The translations under genes were made by a program, and so were the position numbers. Positions 57,562 to 64,000 of a stretch of DNA of 64,000 nt are shown here, one piece after another. The DNA comes from Escallonia rubra. Lineage: Eukaryota; Streptophyta; Magnoliopsida; Escalloniales; Escalloniaceae. Numbering within the stretch: position 1 is the stretch's first letter; the number at the start of each line of letters is the position of its first letter. The notes below the pieces were generated by a model. That model did no database searches and was not told the DNA's origin. It was given only the letters and a program-made list of their open reading frames with translations. The DNA is taken from positions 1 through 64,000 of the forward strand of contig JAVXUO010001958.1 of NCBI GenBank assembly GCA_033065855.1, written 5' to 3'.

Positions 57562-60500
57562 CAAAATGATGGGGGTTTTCTCAAGCTGGGCTGGGGGGGT
57601 TGACAAGTTGAGCTTCAACGAAGTAGACCTCCGAAATGAACTTCGTGCTCAGAGGAGAGAGTCTTCATGTAGGAGTGATTCTCAAGCTACACTTGATATC
57701 TTCAGGTGCCTTCAGAGTGAGAATTCCGGCTTTTTCTATAGTCTCCAACTGGATGACGAGAACCGCATTACTAATATATTTTGGTCGGATGCCCGTTCTA
57801 GAGCTGTTTACCAAAAGTTTGGCGATGTTGTGACGTTTGACACCACATACCGCACAAATAAGTACTCTATGCCTTTTGCGCCGTTCACCGGGGTGAACCA
57901 CCACTATCAGTCAATCTTGTTTGGCTTTGCCCTGCTTAGGGATGAGACGGAGGAGTCATTTACGTGGTTATTTGAAACGTGGCTTGAAGCAATGTATCAT
58001 ATTCCTCCAAAGACCATCATCACCGACCAAGATTTGGCAATGAAAAATGCAATCGCTAAGGTCCTTCCATATACTCACCACGGCCTGTGCACATGGCACA
58101 TAAGCAACAAATATCCCGAACGGCTTCACAATGTATATGCAAACCATCCGACATTTAAGAGTGACTTTAATACATGTGTGAAGAAATCGTTGACAGTAGA
58201 CGTGTTCGAGGAGAGGTGGGCCAAGTTAATGGATGACTACTATTTGCACAGTCATGAATGGCTGCAAGCGTTGTATGAGATCAGGACACAGTGGATCGGT
58301 GCCTACACCAAAAAAAATTTTGCAGCCAGAATGACTACGACCTCGAGAAGCGAAGGTATAAATTCATTCTTTGATGGGTACGTACGCTCTTCTTCAAGTT
58401 TACGAGATTTTCGTACTAGAGATGGATAAAGCGCTTGACAGGAAATTTCACCTTGAGAGAGAAGCCGACGCGGCTACAGTTTACAGAGAAAGACAAATAT
58501 TAGTTTTTTCACCTTCGGAGGCTCATGCGGCTCAAGTCTATACCAAGGAAATGTTTAGACAGTTTCAGGATGAACTACTAAAGTCGAATCAATATAGCAT
58601 GACAAAGTTGCGCGAGCTATGCAACAGATATCTCAAGGTTTATGCTTTGACAAATGTGACAAATTTTTCCAATCCGTGCTCTTCGTCGGCTCCGAAGAAC
58701 AGAAGACATTTTACCGTAGCAGTGTGTATGGAGACCGGGGGTGTTAGTTGCAACTGTCAACTGTTTGAGCATAAAGGTATACTCTGTCGACACGCGTTGA
58801 GGTTTTTTAGCGCCAAGAATGCTCGTGAAATCCCTCCAGAGTATATCTTGGATCGGTGGACGAAGGAAGCCAATAGAGTCCACGGTCACATTCCTTACGT
58901 GCCCAATGTTTCAGTCGATTTCGAGCAATCTGAGACGCTGCGATATAATCACCTTTGTAACATCATGCACGGTTTATCAATGGATGCAGCGTCAACATTT
59001 GATGGGTACATGTATCAAGTTGAAGCAGCCGCACGGGATAAGGCTAAGCATGCACAGTTTAGGATGGCATTACCAGAAAGCCGGGACCCTCGGACGACTC
59101 CAGCCGGTAGATTCAATCGAGCTTCACAGCCAGTCATTGACAGCACTAGCCTGCAAGGTGAGGATGACGACATTTTTGATCCAATTATTTCTCAAACAAA
59201 AGGGCGAAAACGAGCAATACGTATGAAGAATCCGATTGAAGAAGCAACGGGTCAAAAAAAATTGCGAAAGTGTGCGTTGTGTAATAAGATGACTGACCAT
59301 GACAAGAGAAATCATTATAAAGTGCTAGGTATCGAACCTGGCAGTGTGGTCGAGGAGGACGATGATGAGGAAGAGTGTTAGGATTAATGTTTCAGTTGTA
59401 TAAATTGAACTTTTATAATGTTTATATTTGTGATTTGGTTTGTGAAATCTTTAATTTGTGATTTGGTTTGTGGATTATTGATACTTTTGGAAGGGCCTAT
59501 TCGGGCACACTTTAGGGCCCAATGCTTAGCTTGCGCAAAAAGTTGTAATTTTTTTTGTCACTTTTTTTTCACTCATTGCACCTCAGGCATGCTAGTTAGC
59601 CCATTTCTATAAATTTCGGCGAAAGTGAACCGCAACCCCTTGTTGCGGTTCGGGAAAGAGGAAGGGGGTGGGGACCCACGGGGGTGGGGGAGGAAGGGGG
59701 TGGGGGCCACGAAGAAAAGGCAACTGCTTGTTGCGGTTCGGGCTGGGGGGTGGGGGGCCCACGGGAACCGCGGGGTGGGGGGGGTGAGGGCCACGTAAGA
59801 AAGAGAAAAGAAAAAAGGGCAAGGGGTGGGGGGCCACGAAAAAAAGAAGAAGAAGTGCAACACCATTTTAGACTTAACATTGTTGAATTAACATTGCAAA
59901 AATTTAACAGTGTAGAATTAGCAAAATACCCATCTCGGGGTGGCAAATTACCGAAATGCTCCCTGGCATCGAAAAATCTCAAAAGTGCTTTGAAATGCTA
60001 TTTTAAGCTTCCTGAATTCATTCTTGATCTAAAAAGTATTTTACAAAAGTTTCGCCCAAAAATCCGGAACCGGTGTCCGGATCGAGCGCTTAAAAGCCCG
60101 TTCGGCCAAAAAAATAGCTAACGACATCGGAATGGCGCAAATTCCGGGGAAACGGAACTTCCCCACATCCTAGGGTTCTCATAAAAGTTTTGCGCGAAAT
60201 CGTGCTAGTTTGATATTTTAAATTACACTGCGAAGTTATAAGGTTCCCCGTATCAATTAGTTGACCCATTTCCAGTCCAGGGAAAAATCTGAAATTTTTC
60301 CCTGATATAGATCTTCTAAAAATAACTAGGGCTCATTTTCGCACTTTGGCAAAATCTAGCTCTAGATATTTTTTATAAATTCGTGAAAAATCCAAATTTT
60401 GACGCCCTAAAAAAATGACTATTTTTGGATTTCGAATGAATATTTGCTAATAAACGCTAGTTCAATCCCTAATTTCAAACTCTCAAAAAACACGAATTTT

Positions 60501-61172
60501 AGACTATGGTAAGAACAATTTAAGCTAAACACAATTTAAACAAATCATTGGTAAGAACAATTTGAAATTAACATTGAATTATAAGAAAATTCAAAATACT
60601 TACTTGTTTTAACTTGATATATTGCTCAAGAAAAATCAACCGATCTTCTAGCGTAAATTTTTTTCGTTTGTATTGTTGTGGAGATTATGTAAGTGAGATA
60701 TGGAGTATGAAGTGTGTGTTGGTAAAGATGATGGGGAGTGGAAGAAAGGGTTCGGGGAGAAGGGTTTATAAAAAGGAAAAAATGAGGGAGAGAGATGAAA
60801 GAAAGCAGAGAAACGTCGGAAAAAGGACGGGGAACCGGGCATGTGGCAGGGGGGCCGCAAAATGGGGGGGGGGGGCGTAAAATGGTGTTGCGGATTTGGG
60901 GGGGCCGCAAAATGGGGGGGGGGGGGGGCGCAAAATGGTGTTGCGGATTTGGGGGGGACCGCAAAATGGTGTTGCGGATTTCAGGGGGGAGGGACCGGAG
61001 GGGGTGCCACGTGGCAGGCAGGGAAGGGGGACTGGGGGCCGCCGGCTGCCATGTGGTAGGCAGGAAGGGGGACCGCATGCCGGACGGTTGGGGGGTGGGG
61101 GGGTGTAAAAAAAAATCAATCATGCAAACCGCGGCCCCGCGCAGCGGTCCGGTGGCTATTGACCCTGATCGG
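57562..61172. mobile_element. Rearranged, one-ended copy of the PMD-Ulp1 MULE
   Basis: Inverted relative to the copy at 29786-42548. From the left it has: transposase lacking its FAR1 domain (57566-59381); the transposase 3' flank and one short remnant of the 166-bp array (to about 59624); a junction directly into the GC-rich hairpin array (about 59628); then the module and the terminal repeat matching the left arm of the other copy, ending at about 61172 next to a TA run. The PMD-Ulp1 gene and the transposase-side terminal arm are both missing. The element end (CCCTGATCGGCG) is decayed compared with GGGCCCCGATC. With only one end it cannot transpose as a unit. Confidence 0.82.
57566..59381 (+). 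pseudogene. MURA/FAR1-type transposase, N-terminally truncated and frameshifted
   Basis: Closely matches the minus-strand transposase at 37036-38860. It starts at MMGVFSSWAGG, so the FAR1 DNA-binding domain is absent. The transposase core is present (VTFDTTYRTNKYSMPF, IITDQDLAMKNAI, CTWHISNKY). One extra T in the run near 58408 shifts the frame, and the first frame stops at 58429. The second frame (58371-59381) carries ALDRKFHLEREADAATVYRE, the SWIM finger SCNCQLFEHKGILCRHAL and the acidic end EEDDDEEEC. The sites of three stops or frameshifts in the other copy are intact here, so the two copies decayed independently. Confidence 0.88.
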
Positions 61173-61920
61173 CGATATATATATATATTCAGCTGAGTTG
61201 AACCAATATTCAATCCAATTCCCACAATTTTTTTCGCAATTAGGGTTCAAGATCATACCCTGATGGGTTTAAGCTTTCTCCCCATTTTTTTCTTCCTTTC
61301 CCTCTTTCTTTTTCCTTCTTCCCCGTTTCTTTTTCTTCCTTTTTTCTTCCAGCTGTTTCTTGTTGTTACTGTTCACGAGTTGTTCTTCAGTTTCATTATT
61401 TCTATTTTTCACCCCAAATTCTTTTTATAATTTCTTCCCACCAGATTCTCTCAAAGTATTTTAATATTTCCCACTTTGACTCAGCTTATTGCAACCAGGA
61501 GGTGGCCATCGTGCATGGCCTGTTTTCCCCAGGTTATGACACATTTTGCAAAGTTTCAAAATTTGCACTTTGGCCCCTCAAGTTTCTAAAATTTGCATTT
61601 TGACCCCTCAACTTTTGAAAATTACAATTTGACCCCCAAAATCACCCTAACCCCTCCTTTAGCCCCCTAACACCTCATTATCATCAAAAGGATGCTACTT
61701 AATAAAGATATGCATCCTCGTTCATCATATTTTCTAAAATTACATTTTTGCCCCTTAACTTTCCAAAATTACATTTCAAGCCCCACGGCCACACTAACCC
61801 CATTATTTAGCTCCCTAACACCTAATCATCACCAACATATTGCTACTTAATAACAATAGCACCCCTTAATTAATCAAACTTACGGTTATATTAATTTTCG
61901 ATATTTTCCGGGGTATCACA
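61173..61920 (-). mobile_element. LTR-like fragment, 5' end on the minus strand
   Basis: The right edge GGGGTATCACA at 61910-61920 reads, on the minus strand, TGTGATACCCCGGAAAATAT, the common 5' end of plant gypsy-type LTRs. The interior has two diverged copies (about 160-bp offset, 61600-61880) of a block with AAAATTACA, TAGC[CT]CCCTAACACCT and TGCTACTTAATAA. The left side meets the MULE end. No retroviral-type coding sequence remains. Confidence 0.5.
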
Positions 61921-64000
61921 GTTTAGCCCTAGGATCAGACCTAGGCATTAGGCACACTCTAGACGCGTTTCATCTAGTATTTTTGAAATACGTAATGTTT
62001 AATGAAATCTTTTAGACAGAATCCATAGATAAGTAGTATTAACTAAGTAATCACATAAGATCTTGATCAAGAACTAGATAAGTCATAAAGAAAAAGGTAA
62101 ACACCGAAGTGTTTGCGGAAAAAAAAAACTTAAGTGCACCACCCACTTTAAGCATAATTGATTTTTGAAGTTCGAGTAACATGCTGAAGAATCGAGATTT
62201 CATTTTGAACCAGCAAATTATTGAGTAATCGAATCCGAATATAGACAAATGAGTTGTTACACCATAAAATGTCATTTCTTATAACTTTGATGCTTTACAT
62301 TGTCGGTTTTAATGGTATAGAAGTTAGTTTGTATACGAAGTATACTATGAGCCTTGCTTAAATTAGGTGTGCGCCTACTCCTCGCTCATGGGCACCAAGA
62401 GACCTTTGCGCTTGGTGTGCGCTTTGTGCCTTTAATAACAGTGGTGTAGACTCGATAAAGTTTCTCTCCTCCAAAAGTTTTTTGTATCCTCTAGATTTGA
62501 ATCATATATTTGCGAGCTTTTCGTCGCTTGATATTTTGGGTGGACTCAGGGTCTTGTCATATATTAAAGCTATGGTTTGTTCCATGCCTCTGAAATTTAC
62601 CCTTCTCGCGAGGGACAGTATTGAAGCTTCCATATCGATAGACGTAGGAATGGTTTTTTTTGTACTTAGCATGTGCTCTGACTTCATGAAAATATTTTCG
62701 ATTTTGTCTTATTAATTGATTAAGACAGACAAAGTCAATCGACAAGTTATGTTTAGTTAATATTCACAACTAAAATATTAGCAGCCTAAAAAATTATGTC
62801 ATATACTAGAGAACAAGACTCACCATCATTTTACTTAGTTGTCTTCCATGATATACTTATTTCCAGATCTTTTACTTCTTTTTCTGGAAAAATAGATCTT
62901 ATTGTGAGATCAAAGAGGTTATATAAATGACATTACAAACTTAGGCAAAATTTACATTCATCACTCTAAACGAGAAATAAATTTAGCATATCTTGTCAAC
63001 TCACGAGCAAGTACATCTCCCATTCTCCTAACTTATAGTATTACTTCATAACTCCAAAAAATCCTTAGAAGTCGTTTTGCACCAACAAGCACATAACTAT
63101 CAAGGACTGATTGGTCTCGCTACTTAGCATGCCATTATGGTTCCATCAAACCTGTATCACAGCGTATTACCAAGTCAACGCAAATAGACTCTTCTCGGTG
63201 AATATTGTTGCATCAAACTTTGACCTCAAACATTCTTTGTGGAGGGGTTGTCGCTTAGTACGCACCTTGTTTAGGATTTATGCATACAACGATTGCACTT
63301 TCAAGAGCTTCTCAATGGAACGTCAAAGTATTTATTTCCACCGCAGATAATCATACATGAATGGAACTTTCAATGAGCAAGTATAGATACAAATGAATAA
63401 CTTTAAACTCACCGGACTTGCCAATACTTTACCTTGATTTTGCAAGTATAGACATGTATAAATAACTTTAAGCTCATTTGACTTGTCAATACTGTACATT
63501 ACTTTTAGATTACAATATGTACCTAATCGTTTAAATTTCAAACTTGTTGTAGAGCAAAGCAAATATGGTAACAATAAAATGATTAATCACATCTCCTTCG
63601 CCAATTCGCCTTTTCTTCACAATAGACCCTCAGCATAATTAAAGACCATTAATTCTACAAGCCACAAATTTGAACTTTGCCGCCCACAATGCGTATGGTT
63701 ATTCACAAGATTTTCTTTAGATGTAAGAACAAATCAGATAGTTTTGTAGCCTATTCTGATTGTCGTTAACCACATGCCTCGAAGCATCCAACATGCGAGA
63801 GTCTGCACACGTACGCAAATTGCAGTGGAAGGGACAACATCAAACTTCGAAACCACTTCCTCACTGTTAGATAATCTATCATGATAACCTAATGAAAATT
63901 CCCTTCCTCCAAAGCAAAATGATAGTCAACGATATATAAAAATTAGAATAAATAATATCCACCATGTAGATCAATAAGATCTGGTTTACCCTTGAACATC
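61921..64000. other. Intergenic, no gene seen
   Basis: AT-rich sequence with short open frames on both strands (for example 62482-62715) that match no family I recognise. No repeats, RNA genes or splice-linked coding segments could be supported up to the window end. Confidence 0.35.

Noticed and set aside
25516..61920. TGTGACACCC at 25516 and GGGGTATCACA at 61920 as the two ends of one giant element
   Set aside because: Sequences next to the two ends differ, and the 36 kb between contains a TNL gene and other elements; they are better read as separate LTR-like edges.
62482..62715. Short frames on both strands near the right edge
   Set aside because: No recognisable domain, no splice partners, and mutual overlap.

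Overview
This window is nuclear DNA of a flowering plant. It has AT-rich intergenic sequence, genes with many GT-AG introns, and dense, nested transposons. A complete TIR-NB-ARC-LRR (TNL) resistance gene points to a eudicot, because monocots essentially lack TNLs. I cannot name the species from sequence alone.

Layout. At 1-5 kb there is the first coding exon of a DPD1-type organelle exonuclease (minus strand). Its first intron carries a partial tandem duplication and a LINE 3' fragment, and I find no later exons. At 6-11 kb there are small transposons (a Stowaway-like MITE and a foldback MITE), a perfect 21-bp hairpin and a decayed TSR2 copy. At 13.2-14 kb there is an intact three-exon B-class GATA factor (minus strand). 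At 14.9-17.2 kb a GC-rich, tandem-repeat-loaded LTR-like sequence ends in a TATA box and leader-like region. At 19.6-24.9 kb there is a complete ten-exon importin-alpha gene (minus strand) with a hAT-type MITE in one intron. From 25.5 to 29.8 kb the sequence is LTR-like repeat, interrupted by a hAT element and followed by a tRNA-derived SINE-like sequence.

The centrepiece is a 12.8-kb Mutator-like element (MULE) at 29786-42548. It has long terminal inverted repeats and 9-bp TA-repeat target duplications. It carries two convergent genes: a plant-mobile-domain/Ulp1-protease fusion, and a FAR1-type transposase of the MURA class. Both are broken by stops or frameshifts. A second hAT element with an 8-bp target duplication sits in its right arm. 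A rearranged relative of the same MULE lies at about 57.56-61.17 kb in inverted orientation. It keeps most of the transposase but has lost the N-terminal DNA-binding domain, the Ulp1 gene and one whole arm.

Between the two MULE copies lies the intact TNL gene (47924-56732; 5 coding exons, 1166 residues). It has an unusual MHQ in place of MHD, a 4.6-kb repeat-bearing intron, and a duplicated acidic C-terminal tail with a possible nuclear localisation signal. Its upstream region is itself duplicated. The last 2 kb hold no gene I can support.

The genes do not form one pathway. The importin-alpha, GATA and exonuclease genes are ordinary single-locus host genes, and the TNL is an innate immune receptor. 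The rest is transposon-derived. The most unusual material is the PMD-Ulp1 MULE family, its G-box and hairpin-rich termini, and its sharing of a sequence module with a neighbouring LTR-like repeat.
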